In this document: piece by piece, positions 1-8,016 of the stretch
Layout of the letters: each line of letters starts with the position of its first letter
Numbering within the stretch: position 1 is the first letter of the stretch
DNA from: Aquiflexum gelatinilyticum
GTDB lineage: Bacteria; Bacteroidota; Bacteroidia; Cytophagales; Cyclobacteriaceae
Assembly (NCBI RefSeq): GCF_024741135.1
Contig: NZ_JANSUY010000004.1
Coordinates: forward strand, 186,001 to 250,000
Reading direction: 5' to 3'
DNA: 64,000 nucleotides
Position numbers and translations under genes: made by a program
Notes under the pieces: model-generated
Told to the model about the DNA's origin: nothing
The model's input: the letters and a program-made list of their open reading frames with translations, nothing else
The model's database searches: none

Positions 1-765
1 CAAGGCCAAATCGATGGACTTGTCCTTATATTCTTCACTTGCTTTGGTAAATTGGGCAGTACTGTCCTCCTCCCTTACGAATGCTTTGATCACCCTGATT
101 CCCGAAAATGCTTCCTGAACAAAAGTACTCAGTCCGGAAAGACTTCTCTGGATTCTTTCAGACCTTTCGTTGATGAGGTTGTTGACATAATATATACTGA
201 TGGAAAGGATCGGCAATGGCAACAAAGAATAGATAGTCAATTCTACATTGACTGTCAGCATATAGCCGATTACCATTGGAAATAAAAACAATAGCGTCAT
301 ACCATACATGATAGCCGGACCAAGATACATCCTTACCCTGCTGACATCTTCCGTGATCCTTGCCATCAGGTCACCGGTGCTGTTTTTGCGGTAAAAACTC
401 AGCGGAAGCTTTTGGTAGTGTTCGAAGATTTCATTCTTCATATCATACTCGACGAGTCTCGACATGATGATGATTGTCTGACGGATCAGAAAAAGGAAAA
501 AACCCCTTAAAAGCGCCATTACCAAAATCAAAACTCCAAAAATAAGGATGAAATTCATGAACTGACCCCGGGCAACAGAGGCCAATTCCCCATCTGCAAA
601 TACCCGATAAAAGGCAAAACTCTCCACCACATAATCTATGGCAATTCTTACAAGCTGGGCGGGAATAATTACAAAAACATTGGAAATGATGGTAAATAAA
701 ATTCCCATCAGGAGATATCCCTTATATTTTACAAAATATTTATTAAGGCGCCAAAGTGATTTCAC
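1..765 (-). CDS. ABC exporter, membrane domain (N-terminal part, cut by window edge)
   Basis: Translating the reverse strand from a GTG at 765 gives about 255 residues that run off the left edge of the window. They form an ABC type-1 exporter membrane domain: hydrophobic helices near residues 18-40 and 70-95, then the usual cytoplasmic-loop pattern with FYRKNSTGDLMARITEDV around residue 125 and a later FVQEAFSGIRVIKAFVRE segment. In this family (MsbA/LmrA-like half transporters) the ATPase domain follows and would lie outside the window, so the substrate cannot be told. No in-frame ATG lies close upstream, so the GTG start is a best guess. The gene diverges from leucine dehydrogenase. Confidence 0.85.
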   Translation of the reverse strand, partial: MKSLWRLNKYFVKYKGYLLMGILFTIISNVFVIIPAQLVRIAIDYVVESFAFYRVFADGELASVARGQFMNFILIFGVLILVMALLRGFFLFLIRQTIIIMSRLVEYDMKNEIFEHYQKLPLSFYRKNSTGDLMARITEDVSRVRMYLGPAIMYGMTLLFLFPMVIGYMLTVNVELTIYSLLPLPILSISIYYVNNLINERSERIQRSLSGLSTFVQEAFSGIRVIKAFVREEDSTAQFTKASEEYKDKSIDLAL

Positions 766-843
766 GAAAGAAAAATTTTTAAAACTCTTGATTTGTTTTA
801 TAATACTCTTTTAATTGCGTTAGAAAACCTCATTCAAAATATA

Positions 844-851
844 TAATTTTG
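844..851 (+). promoter_or_regulatory. -7 promoter element for leucine dehydrogenase
   Basis: TAATTTTG matches the Bacteroidota -7 consensus TAnnTTTG exactly and would start transcription about 50 nt before the ATG at 909. I see no good TTTG at the -33 position, so this is only a half-supported promoter. Confidence 0.35.
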
Positions 852-875
852 TCCCGCGTTTTCAAACACCAATCC

Positions 876-909
876 CAAATATAACACAATATAAAATTCC
901 AAGTTCAAA
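876..909 (-). promoter_or_regulatory. Possible promoter for the ABC exporter
   Basis: Read on the reverse strand, a perfect TAnnTTTG-type -7 element (TATATTTG, 883-876) is preceded by TTTG at 909-906 with a 22-nt spacer. The Bacteroidota consensus is about 19-21, so the spacing is slightly long. Confidence 0.35.
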
Positions 910-2009
910 TGCTAGAGATTAAAACTGAGGAAAAAGTGAGGGAAGGCTCCATATATGGACAGATCACCTCTCTCGGCCATGAGCAGCTAGTCGTATGCTA
1001 CGACGAACCGACAGGCTTAAAAGCAATCATTGCCATACATAATACTGTATTGGGACCGGCACTCGGCGGCACAAGGATGTGGAATTATACTTCCGAGGCT
1101 GAAGCCATTACAGATGTCTTGCGCTTATCCAGAGGCATGACCTTCAAAGCGGCCATTTCAGGACTCAATATCGGCGGAGGGAAAGCGGTGTTGATCGGAG
1201 ATCCAAAGTTGAAAAACGAAGCCTATCTCAGGAGATTCGGTAAGTTTATAAACAGCCTCGGAGGCAGATATATTACTGCGGAAGATGTCAATATGAAAAC
1301 CAGCGATATGGAATATATCGCCATGGAGACTAAATATGTGACAGGTTTGCCTGAGGTTAGAGGTGGAGGTGGTGACCCATCACCCGTCACGGCATATGGC
1401 ACTTATTTGGGTATGAAGTCTGCTGCAAAAAAAGCTTACGGTTCAGACAGCCTTACAGGAAAAAAGATCATTGTTCAGGGAATTGGCCAGGTGGGCAAAT
1501 ACTTGGTAGAATACCTAGTCAAAGAAAATGCACATGTTTTCATCACAGATATTTTTGAAGACAGGCTAAAGCAAGTATCCAAAGATACCGGAGCTACAGT
1601 CGTGGACCCAAATGTGATTTATGATTTGGAAATGGACATATATGCCCCATGTGCCTTGGGAGCGACTGTCAATGACCAGACAATTGACAGGTTAAAATGC
1701 CAGGTAATTGCTGGTGCCGCCAACAACCAACTTCAGGACGAAGCTGTACATGGAAAAATGCTTTTGGAAAAAGGGATTACTTATGCACCGGATTTCTTGA
1801 TCAATGCTGGCGGATTGATCAATGTCTATGCGGAATTTGTAGGAGGATACAACAGAGACCTCACCTATAAGCATGCAGAAAAAATCTATGATATCTGTAC
1901 CTCCATTTTGGACAAATCAGAAAAAGAAAATATTCCATCACAACAGGCTGCAACAGAAATGGCTTGGAACAGGATTGAAGCCATCGGCAAAGTAAAATTG
2001 CCATATTGA
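909..2009 (+). CDS. ldh: Leucine dehydrogenase (Glu/Leu/Phe/Val dehydrogenase family)
   Basis: This 366-residue NAD-dependent amino-acid dehydrogenase has the length of Bacillus leucine dehydrogenase. It carries the substrate-side motif GPALGGTRMW (49-58), a lysine in MTFKAA (K80), the glycine-rich GGGKAVLIGDP with the catalytic lysine (K92), and a Rossmann dinucleotide motif GIGQVG (191-196). The family reversibly deaminates branched-chain amino acids to 2-oxo acids in the cytoplasm, feeding branched-chain amino-acid catabolism or branched fatty-acid precursor supply. The ATG at 909 fits the family N-terminus. It stands alone, with nusB 140 bp downstream. Exact preference among leucine, valine and phenylalanine is inferred from length and motifs. 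Confidence 0.92.
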   Translation: MLEIKTEEKVREGSIYGQITSLGHEQLVVCYDEPTGLKAIIAIHNTVLGPALGGTRMWNYTSEAEAITDVLRLSRGMTFKAAISGLNIGGGKAVLIGDPKLKNEAYLRRFGKFINSLGGRYITAEDVNMKTSDMEYIAMETKYVTGLPEVRGGGGDPSPVTAYGTYLGMKSAAKKAYGSDSLTGKKIIVQGIGQVGKYLVEYLVKENAHVFITDIFEDRLKQVSKDTGATVVDPNVIYDLEMDIYAPCALGATVNDQTIDRLKCQVIAGAANNQLQDEAVHGKMLLEKGITYAPDFLINAGGLINVYAEFVGGYNRDLTYKHAEKIYDICTSILDKSEKENIPSQQAATEMAWNRIEAIGKVKLPY

Positions 2010-2149
2010 TAAACTTCTATTAAAAGCCACCTGATTTTTCAAAATTTGAACTGAATCAGGTGGTTTTTTGTATTCTTGAAAGGTTTAAGTGCCATTCATT
2101 CCTTAACCTTCCCCAAATTGAATTATATTTACGTTCTTTTATTTCAGGT

Positions 2150-3334
2150 ATGTTAAACAGACGAATACTTAGGGTCAAGGCTTTTCAAAACCTTTATGCC
2201 TACGAACAGTGCAGGGCTTCCAATTTCAATCTCGCAAAAGACCAAATCAAAGATGCCTTTTTGCCTGATCTTAACAGTATGGAAGTGCAGGACAAAAATT
2301 TACTTAAAAAAGAGTCCGCGATCAGCACAGAGATTTTTATCAACAACCTGAACAGCGACAAACTGACCTCAAAAAGCGATACCAATGAAAGAATTCTAAA
2401 AGAGGCGAGACGCGCCATCAACTTTTACCATTCTTCAAACAAAAAGGATTTCGATTTTTTGTCAAAAAACATGATCGCGTCGGCCGAGAGATTACCACAA
2501 CTCTACCTGTATTCGATCGAACTTCTCCTTGCATTTACAGACCATGTTGCAAGTGAAGCTGAGAAGAAAAAGAAATATGCAACAGATAAAATACTACCTA
2601 CTGAAGGTGATCTGAATTTTGCAAAAAATAAAATACTCCAAAAAATCAGAAATTCTGCCGAATATAAATCTGCCGTCACGAGACAGCATGTTGATATCGG
2701 CGAACTCGAATTGGAGATCAAAGAATGGTTTAGAGATTATATCAAGCCTCTGGAATCATATCAAAACTATATCAAAATCTCAGATCCGACTTTAGAGGAT
2801 GATTTTGAGATAGCTGATGAGATTTTGAAGAAGGTCATTTTTAAAACAGATGCGGTTTTGAATTTCTTTTCAGAAAAAGATTTTAATTGGACGGAAAACA
2901 AGTCTATCGTAAGAAGCTTGGCATCAAAAGTGCTTAAAAACGTCAAAGATCACTACGATTCCGCCGGAGAAGTGCTTCCAGAAATCGCCATCAACTGGGA
3001 AGATGACAAGGAATTTTTCCAAAATATCTTTAACTTGACCGTCGAAAATGACGAAATCAATAAAGAATTAATATCCAAAAGAACACAAAACTGGGATATT
3101 GAAAGGGTAGCCCAAACGGATAAAATCATCATTTCGATGGCGCTTACAGAAATGAAAAATTTTCCGAGTATTCCCGTCAAAGTGAGTATCAACGAATACA
3201 TTGACATTTCAAAAACCTACAGTACCCCAAAAAGCAAACAATTTGTAAACGGACTTTTGGACGTTTTGTCAAAGGAATTAACAGAATCCGGAGAAATCCG
3301 TAAGAGTGGAAGAGGACTATTGGACAACAAATAA
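2150..3334 (+). CDS. nusB: Transcription antitermination factor NusB, long form
   Basis: The last 120 or so residues (around 270-394) are the NusB fold, with WDIERVAQTDKIIISMALTEM and the typical ending FVNGLLDVLSK. NusB binds boxA RNA with S10 and supports rRNA antitermination. At 394 residues it is far longer than the E. coli protein (about 140). The added N-terminal half begins MLNRRILRVKAFQNLYAYEQ, itself resembling a NusB helix, which is usual for Bacteroidota. I chose ATG 2150 over an upstream in-frame ATG at 2060 because the family starts at MLNRR. It heads a forward run through coaE. Confidence 0.88.
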   Translation: MLNRRILRVKAFQNLYAYEQCRASNFNLAKDQIKDAFLPDLNSMEVQDKNLLKKESAISTEIFINNLNSDKLTSKSDTNERILKEARRAINFYHSSNKKDFDFLSKNMIASAERLPQLYLYSIELLLAFTDHVASEAEKKKKYATDKILPTEGDLNFAKNKILQKIRNSAEYKSAVTRQHVDIGELELEIKEWFRDYIKPLESYQNYIKISDPTLEDDFEIADEILKKVIFKTDAVLNFFSEKDFNWTENKSIVRSLASKVLKNVKDHYDSAGEVLPEIAINWEDDKEFFQNIFNLTVENDEINKELISKRTQNWDIERVAQTDKIIISMALTEMKNFPSIPVKVSINEYIDISKTYSTPKSKQFVNGLLDVLSKELTESGEIRKSGRGLLDNK

Positions 3335-3347
3335 AAATATCATAACA

Positions 3348-3650
3348 ATGAGCAAAAATTCTAACGCATGGATTGCATTACTTGTCGGGACTGGCATTGG
3401 TGCAGCATTAGGGATTTTGTTTGCTCCCGATACAGGCAAAAACACGAGGGACAAACTTTCCTATCAGCTTTTTAAATACAAGGAAGAATTGGAAAAATTG
3501 ATCAATGATTTGATTGATGGAAAAAATCTTCCGTTCAACGAAGCAAAATCAGAAGGAAACAAAGTAATTTCGGATGCTAAAAACAAAGCCGAGAACTTAC
3601 TCAGTGACGTCAATAAACTTATCGAACAAATCAATAGAGAAGCTAATTAA
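3348..3650 (+). CDS. YtxH-domain small membrane protein
   Basis: A 100-residue protein with one N-terminal membrane segment (about residues 7-26, ending GILFAPDTGKNTRDKL), followed by a charged helical region likely to form a coiled coil. The membrane helix followed by a LFAP.TGK motif is the YtxH/gas-vesicle-like pattern (DUF883/PF12732 type), found in stress-related envelope proteins of unknown mechanism. The start was set at MSKNSN; a longer frame from 3306 would overlap nusB. It lies 13 bp after nusB and 12 bp before the DUF1573 gene, so it is probably in the same transcript. Confidence 0.75.
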   Translation: MSKNSNAWIALLVGTGIGAALGILFAPDTGKNTRDKLSYQLFKYKEELEKLINDLIDGKNLPFNEAKSEGNKVISDAKNKAENLLSDVNKLIEQINREAN

Positions 3651-3662
3651 CCCTAATTTATT

Positions 3663-4205
3663 ATGAAATATTTCAGATTATCAGCCCTGACACTTGCAGT
3701 AGCTTTGTTAGCTGCAAGTTGCGAAACAAAAAAAGACGACCAATCAGACAAGATCGCAGCATTAGAGCAAAAACTTGCAAAACTAGAAGCAGCACAACCT
3801 GCAGTTCCTACGAATGTAGCTGCTGTTGCTGATGCTGACCCAAGCTCTTTAGGCCAATTTGGTTTTTCAGAAATGGAATATGACTTCGGTACTATCAATG
3901 AAGGAAAAGTAGTAGAACACGTATTCAAATTTACAAATGAAGGGCAAGCACCCTTGGTGATTTCTAACATCACTGCTTCCTGCGGCTGTACCAGCCCTGA
4001 TTGGACTAAAACTCCTGTGAAACCAGGTGAAGAAGGTTTTGTCAAAGTGGTATTCAATTCTACCGCCAAATCGGGAACCCAGGCACCTACTGTCACCATT
4101 CAGGCAAATACAAACCCTAATGTGACAAGATTGAGATTGAAAGGAAATGTAACTCCAAAAATGGCAAGCGCAAGCCCTAACCAATTGGGTCCTGTAAAAA
4201 AATAA
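3663..4205 (+). CDS. DUF1573 lipoprotein
   Basis: The 180-residue product has a lipoprotein signal peptide ending LLAASC (C20), then a short heptad-like coiled segment (IAALEQKLAKLEAAQ), then a DUF1573 domain (about 62-165) with the signature FGTINEGKVVEHVFKFTNEG and NITASCGCTSPDW. DUF1573 has an immunoglobulin-like (ASPM/SPD-2/Hydin-like) fold and is very common in Bacteroidota. Its function is not established. It lies three bases before yajC, an arrangement that suggests an envelope-maintenance role, but that is inference only. Confidence 0.88.
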   Translation: MKYFRLSALTLAVALLAASCETKKDDQSDKIAALEQKLAKLEAAQPAVPTNVAAVADADPSSLGQFGFSEMEYDFGTINEGKVVEHVFKFTNEGQAPLVISNITASCGCTSPDWTKTPVKPGEEGFVKVVFNSTAKSGTQAPTVTIQANTNPNVTRLRLKGNVTPKMASASPNQLGPVKK

Positions 4206-4208
4206 GCT

Positions 4209-4523
4209 ATGAACAACCAGATTTTATTGCAGTCGTTTTTGAGTTCTGAGATCATGGGACAGGTTTTCCTCTTCGGATCAATCATCCTGATCATGTATTT
4301 TTTTATGATCAGACCTCAGCAAAAAAAACAAAAAGAGACCAAAAATTTCATTGATTCAATCAAAAAAGGAGATACTGCTGTCACTATCGGAGGAATCCAC
4401 GGAAAAATTTATTCCATCGAAGGCGACACCGTAACCCTGGAACTTGATAAAGGAATGAAATTAAAGGTTGAAAAATCTGCTATTTCAGCTGATTTTACCA
4501 AAAAAGCCACCGGCACCAAATAA
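4209..4523 (+). CDS. yajC: Preprotein translocase subunit YajC
   Basis: A 104-residue single-pass inner-membrane protein. The membrane helix lies at about residues 18-36 and is followed by the family hallmark MIRPQQKKQKE, then a small cytoplasmic beta domain with GDTAVTIGGIHGKIYSIEGDTV. YajC associates with SecDF and supports Sec-dependent export. It starts three bases after the DUF1573 stop codon, so the two are almost certainly co-transcribed. Confidence 0.93.
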   Translation: MNNQILLQSFLSSEIMGQVFLFGSIILIMYFFMIRPQQKKQKETKNFIDSIKKGDTAVTIGGIHGKIYSIEGDTVTLELDKGMKLKVEKSAISADFTKKATGTK

Positions 4524-4531
4524 CAATTATC

Positions 4532-5503
4532 TTGGCCAAGCTTAAAAAAATCCTAACCAATCTTAATCCTCAAAAGATTGCAAATATGAAAGTGGCGGCG
4601 CTGTGTTTTTTAGCAGCCGCCACTTTTTGGGTTTTAAACGCACTCAACAAAGATAATTACAACACAGTGGTGGATTATCCGATCGAAATTGTTTTCGATG
4701 AAACTGAGTTTATGCCCGTCGAGAAATTGCCGGAACAAATCAAAATCGAGATCAACGGAAATGGTTGGGATCTTTTAAGAAAGTACTTCAGGATCAATGA
4801 AAGCCCGTTTTTGATAGAAATAAATAATCCTTCCACCAAAAATTATATCCTGACATCTGAACTCAGAAGAAGTCTGGCTGAGAATCTCAACCCTTCAGTT
4901 TTGGTGTCGATGGTTTCAGATACCATCAAATTCAATATTGATAAGGTTGTCACCCGAAAAGTAAAAATAGAAATCGACACAACAGCCAGCACCTTGGCTC
5001 AGAATTTCAGACTTGGGAGTACCATAAGTATAGATCCTCCTTTTGTGGATATCAAAGGCCCCACTTCCGTACTTCAGGAATTGGATGGGGTTTTGAAAGT
5101 AAAATTGGGGGAAGACAAAATCACCAAAGATTTTAACAAGCTCATCCCTTTGACTCTTCCTTCCGCATATACTGATTTTCTCACCTTGGAGGAAGAGAGT
5201 GTTCAAGTCAAATTTGATGTTTTTCAAATGCTTGAAGGCAATAAGAGGTTGAAAATAAAAATGCTCAATTTCCCAAAAAATGTAGGTTTAGCCCAAGAAC
5301 CATCCAATATCATCATGTCATACATGATTGATGAAAGGAAAGTCGGTGAACTTAACAATTACGAATTTGAGGCTGTTTTGAATTACAGCAACCGAGACCG
5401 AGAGGATAGCACTATTTTCATCGAAGTTAGGCCAAAACCATCATTTTTGGAAAAAATCAAATTTGAGCCTGAAGTATTGAAACTCAAGTATGACAAGCCA
5501 TAA
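4532..5503 (+). CDS. YbbR-domain protein (CdaR-like), TTG start
   Basis: This 323-residue protein has one N-terminal membrane anchor (about residues 19-38, KVAALCFLAAATFWVLNAL) followed by repeated beta-rich YbbR-type segments outside the membrane. YbbR/CdaR proteins in Firmicutes regulate the diadenylate cyclase CdaA. In Bacteroidota they sit near yajC and coaE and their partner is not certain. The reading frame begins with TTG at 4532. An internal ATG at 4586 would remove 18 residues but keep the membrane segment, so either start is possible. The end overlaps coaE by 14 nt. Confidence 0.75.
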   Translation: MAKLKKILTNLNPQKIANMKVAALCFLAAATFWVLNALNKDNYNTVVDYPIEIVFDETEFMPVEKLPEQIKIEINGNGWDLLRKYFRINESPFLIEINNPSTKNYILTSELRRSLAENLNPSVLVSMVSDTIKFNIDKVVTRKVKIEIDTTASTLAQNFRLGSTISIDPPFVDIKGPTSVLQELDGVLKVKLGEDKITKDFNKLIPLTLPSAYTDFLTLEEESVQVKFDVFQMLEGNKRLKIKMLNFPKNVGLAQEPSNIIMSYMIDERKVGELNNYEFEAVLNYSNRDREDSTIFIEVRPKPSFLEKIKFEPEVLKLKYDKP

Positions 5504-6092
5504 ATCCATCTTGGTAGGAATTACAGGAGGAATCGGTTCGGGAAAATCCACCGTAGCCAGGATTTTTTCTATTTTAGGAATCCCAATCTATTATGCTGAT
5601 GACCGTGCCAAGTGGTTGATGGCCAATGATCCTGATTTAAAAAAACAGATCCAAGTAAACTTCGGTAATGAAAGCTATTCGGAAGAAGGCGTCCTCAACA
5701 GGGCATTTTTAGCTTCAAAGGTTTTTTCTGATGAGGAAAAAGTAAAAACTATCAACGGCTTGGTTCATCCAGCAGTCAGGGCTGATTTTGAAACATGGGC
5801 TTATGCCCAAAAATCACCTTATGTTCTCAAAGAAGCCGCTTTGCTTTTCGAAACCGGTTCCTACAAAGACCTTGACAAGGTGATCAATGTATCCTCGCCG
5901 ATACGGATCCGCATTTCCAGGGTTTTGATGCGAGACCCTCACAGAAATGAAAAACAGGTAAATGACATCATTGACAAACAACTTCCTGACGAGGAAAAAA
6001 ACAAACTGGCAGACTTTGTAATTAAAAATACCGACAATAAGCTGCTGATTCCCCAAGTTTTGGAAATCCATAAGCAACTTATGAAGGTTTGA
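5490..6092 (+). CDS. coaE: Dephospho-CoA kinase
   Basis: A 200-residue P-loop kinase, the normal family length. The Walker A motif is GITGGIGSGKST (about 10-21). It is followed by YYADDRAKWL, the family motif HPAVRADF and a lid region with RDPHRNEKQVNDII. CoaE phosphorylates the 3'-hydroxyl of dephospho-CoA, the last step of coenzyme A synthesis, in the cytoplasm. It is translationally overlapped with the YbbR gene (14 nt) and ends 13 bp from the convergent small gene at 6106, leaving no room for a separate terminator. Confidence 0.95.
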   Translation: MTSHKSILVGITGGIGSGKSTVARIFSILGIPIYYADDRAKWLMANDPDLKKQIQVNFGNESYSEEGVLNRAFLASKVFSDEEKVKTINGLVHPAVRADFETWAYAQKSPYVLKEAALLFETGSYKDLDKVINVSSPIRIRISRVLMRDPHRNEKQVNDIIDKQLPDEEKNKLADFVIKNTDNKLLIPQVLEIHKQLMKV

Positions 6093-6105
6093 TTTTTTTA
6101 CAGAT

Positions 6106-6348
6106 TCAAACAGATAATTGAATCTGATCGAGGTAAAATTTCATGCGGGTATGCTGGTGGTCCAAAAAATCGATCTTATCGATCTTATCCAATTTATGAT
6201 TATAGAAAACTTCAATATACTCATCTTCAAGAAGGTATAGATTCACTTTGTGCGTATAGTACCTTATGCCAACCACAAAAGTCCCTTCAGCATAGAGCGT
6301 CTGGATTTTTTTGTGAAGGGGCAATATTTTAAAATCTTCTTTACTCAT
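6106..6348 (-). CDS. Small conserved-looking protein, unknown function
   Basis: An 80-residue cytoplasmic-type protein (no signal peptide or membrane helix), rich in Lys, Asp, Tyr and His, with an acidic-basic strand pattern such as YLLEDEYIEVFYNHKLDKIDKIDF. I do not recognise the family. It overlaps the upstream TPR lipoprotein gene by 8 nt, which argues that it is real and translationally coupled to it. Nothing in the sequence gives a function. Confidence 0.65.
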   Translation of the reverse strand: MSKEDFKILPLHKKIQTLYAEGTFVVGIRYYTHKVNLYLLEDEYIEVFYNHKLDKIDKIDFLDHQHTRMKFYLDQIQLSV

Positions 6349-7315
6349 TTTTTAATCTGGCCAATTCCATTTCAGAAGCAATATAGCCAAAAGCCGACCA
6401 ATATCCAGAATCGATGACTTTTTCAAAAATGGATTTTGCTTTGGCAGTATCTCCCTGAGATAGGTAAAAATTGCCCAATCCGTACCCCTGTGTCACATAT
6501 TGGAGTTTTTGATCTTCAGATTCAGTCCCCACATCCATTAGGTCTTCAGGGTTTAGCTGACCTTTGTACATCAAAATCCTTTTATAATAAGCATCATTTT
6601 CAATGATCTTCATGTTGGTATTTACAGCTTTGATGAGACTTTGGGCTTCCTTGGTTTTCCCCAATTTCATCAGCGTCATATAATACCAATCCAATGTAGC
6701 CACTATCAGGTCGTCATTGTCCGAGACTTCAAGGCATTGTTTGTATGCATCAAGTGCTTTTTCCCAATCATTCAAAAGGTAATAGGCCAAACCAAGGTGA
6801 TACCATACATTGAACTGTCCATTTGACAATGGTATATTCAATTTGTTAGGCATTCCATCCTGTTCGATTTGAAGAGGAAGGTCTTTCATCAATTCGCCTG
6901 CTTCCAAAAAATCAACTAATGCTCTTTCAAATTCCCTGATAGAAATAAACCTGTGACCACGGTGCCTCAGGGGTTCAAAAGATTCAGGAAATTGCTTGGC
7001 TGCCTTGCTGAAGGTCCGGATAGCAAGGTCATATCTTCCAAGATATGCTTCCCTCCTGCCGATCCAGATCAGGTTTTCGAGGCTGGGATCTTCTCCAAAC
7101 AAAGATTCCGCTTCAACCAATTTGTTGATTTGCTCACTTTGGGAAACAGAATCAATCTCTGTAAACAATGAATCCCCAAGCAGTCCAACTCCCTGAAAAA
7201 CTTTGGTTTCGGGTAAAATTTCTTTGTTGTAGGTTACTTTATTTTCCTTTTCCTTTTGGACACAGGAAATAAATAAAAGAGTCAAGATTCCGAAAAAAAC
7301 GATTTTCTTTAACAT
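6341..7315 (-). CDS. Tetratricopeptide-repeat lipoprotein
   Basis: A 324-residue protein whose start I place at MLKKIVFF (7315) rather than three residues upstream. A lipoprotein signal ends LLFISC, followed by charged linker residues. From about residue 65 onward there are TPR-like helix pairs such as RYDLAIRTFSKAAKQFPESFE, WYHLGLAYYLLNDWEKALDAYKQC and YLSQGDTAKAKSIFEKVI. TPR modules mediate protein-protein contacts, so this is likely an envelope scaffold protein of unknown partner. The small gene at 6106 follows with an 8-nt overlap. Confidence 0.8.
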   Translation of the reverse strand: MLKKIVFFGILTLLFISCVQKEKENKVTYNKEILPETKVFQGVGLLGDSLFTEIDSVSQSEQINKLVEAESLFGEDPSLENLIWIGRREAYLGRYDLAIRTFSKAAKQFPESFEPLRHRGHRFISIREFERALVDFLEAGELMKDLPLQIEQDGMPNKLNIPLSNGQFNVWYHLGLAYYLLNDWEKALDAYKQCLEVSDNDDLIVATLDWYYMTLMKLGKTKEAQSLIKAVNTNMKIIENDAYYKRILMYKGQLNPEDLMDVGTESEDQKLQYVTQGYGLGNFYLSQGDTAKAKSIFEKVIDSGYWSAFGYIASEMELARLKNE

Positions 7316-7398
7316 ATGAATCAAATTTTAAAGCTTGAAAAACCTTTGAAAGCAAGAAATAGGAATGTATTATTGAATTTAAAATATTTCGATTACAA

Positions 7399-7893
7399 AT
7401 GGGTAGAAATCCTAAAGAAAAATTGAGGTTCTTTTCACATCAAATATTGGGGTTGATTTTTTGTCTTTTCCTTTTTGGCGCATGCTCTTCGAGCAAAAAC
7501 CTCCGAAAACAAAATGTAAATAAAGTTGTCGAAACGGCTAGAAGCTACCGAGGCACACCATACCGCTATGGCGGCACCACCAGATCAGGGATGGATTGTT
7601 CGGCATTGGTTTATCACGCATTTTACAGTGTAGGAGTCACTATGCCCCGTAACTCAGAAGCCCAGAGTAAAGAGGGAAAAAAAGTTCCGGACAAAAGTCT
7701 GGAAAAAGGTGATGTTCTTTTCTTTGCCACAGGAAAGAAAAAAAACAAAGTGACCCATGCCGGAATTGTCACCGATACCTCCAAAGGAAATATCATTTTT
7801 ATTCATTCCTCCACCTCGCTTGGCGTCACAGAAGACAATCTCAGCCAATCCTATTGGACTAAAGCGTTTTTATTTGGGAGGAGGATTTTTTAG
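7399..7893 (+). CDS. NlpC/P60 family cell-wall hydrolase, lipoprotein
   Basis: A 164-residue C40-family peptidase. The signal peptide ends LFGACSSSK, with C29 the probable lipidated cysteine. The catalytic set is visible: DCSAL (C67), THAGIV (H120) and FIHSS (H136), with the usual RGTPYRYGGT lead-in. These enzymes cleave gamma-D-Glu-diaminopimelate bonds in peptidoglycan stems, here from the periplasmic face of a membrane. It diverges from the TPR lipoprotein gene and runs toward the heme operon terminator. Exact bond specificity is not readable. Confidence 0.92.
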   Translation: MGRNPKEKLRFFSHQILGLIFCLFLFGACSSSKNLRKQNVNKVVETARSYRGTPYRYGGTTRSGMDCSALVYHAFYSVGVTMPRNSEAQSKEGKKVPDKSLEKGDVLFFATGKKKNKVTHAGIVTDTSKGNIIFIHSSTSLGVTEDNLSQSYWTKAFLFGRRIF

Positions 7894-7952
7894 GTTGCTT
7901 ATTGAGTTAAATAGGTATTGATTGATTGTCTAGGATTACTGTGTTACCTGTA

Positions 7953-7987
7953 CAAAAAAAAACACAGGCTCCATTTCTGAAACCTGT
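7953..7987 (-). terminator. Rho-independent terminator of the heme operon
   Basis: On the reverse strand, an imperfect 10-bp stem (two G-U pairs) closes a GAAA tetraloop (7987-7964) and is followed at once by a run of nine or more U (7962-7953). It lies about 30 bp after the hmuY stop codon. Confidence 0.85.
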
Positions 7988-8016
7988 TGTAGACTACTAA
8001 CTAATCGAAACATCCA

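Noticed and set aside
52-285. 77-residue forward frame at the left edge
   Set aside because: Antisense to the ABC exporter, whose translation is clearly coherent.
3653-4184. Reverse frames opposite the DUF1573 gene
   Set aside because: The forward gene has a lipoprotein signal and family motifs; the reverse frames have none.
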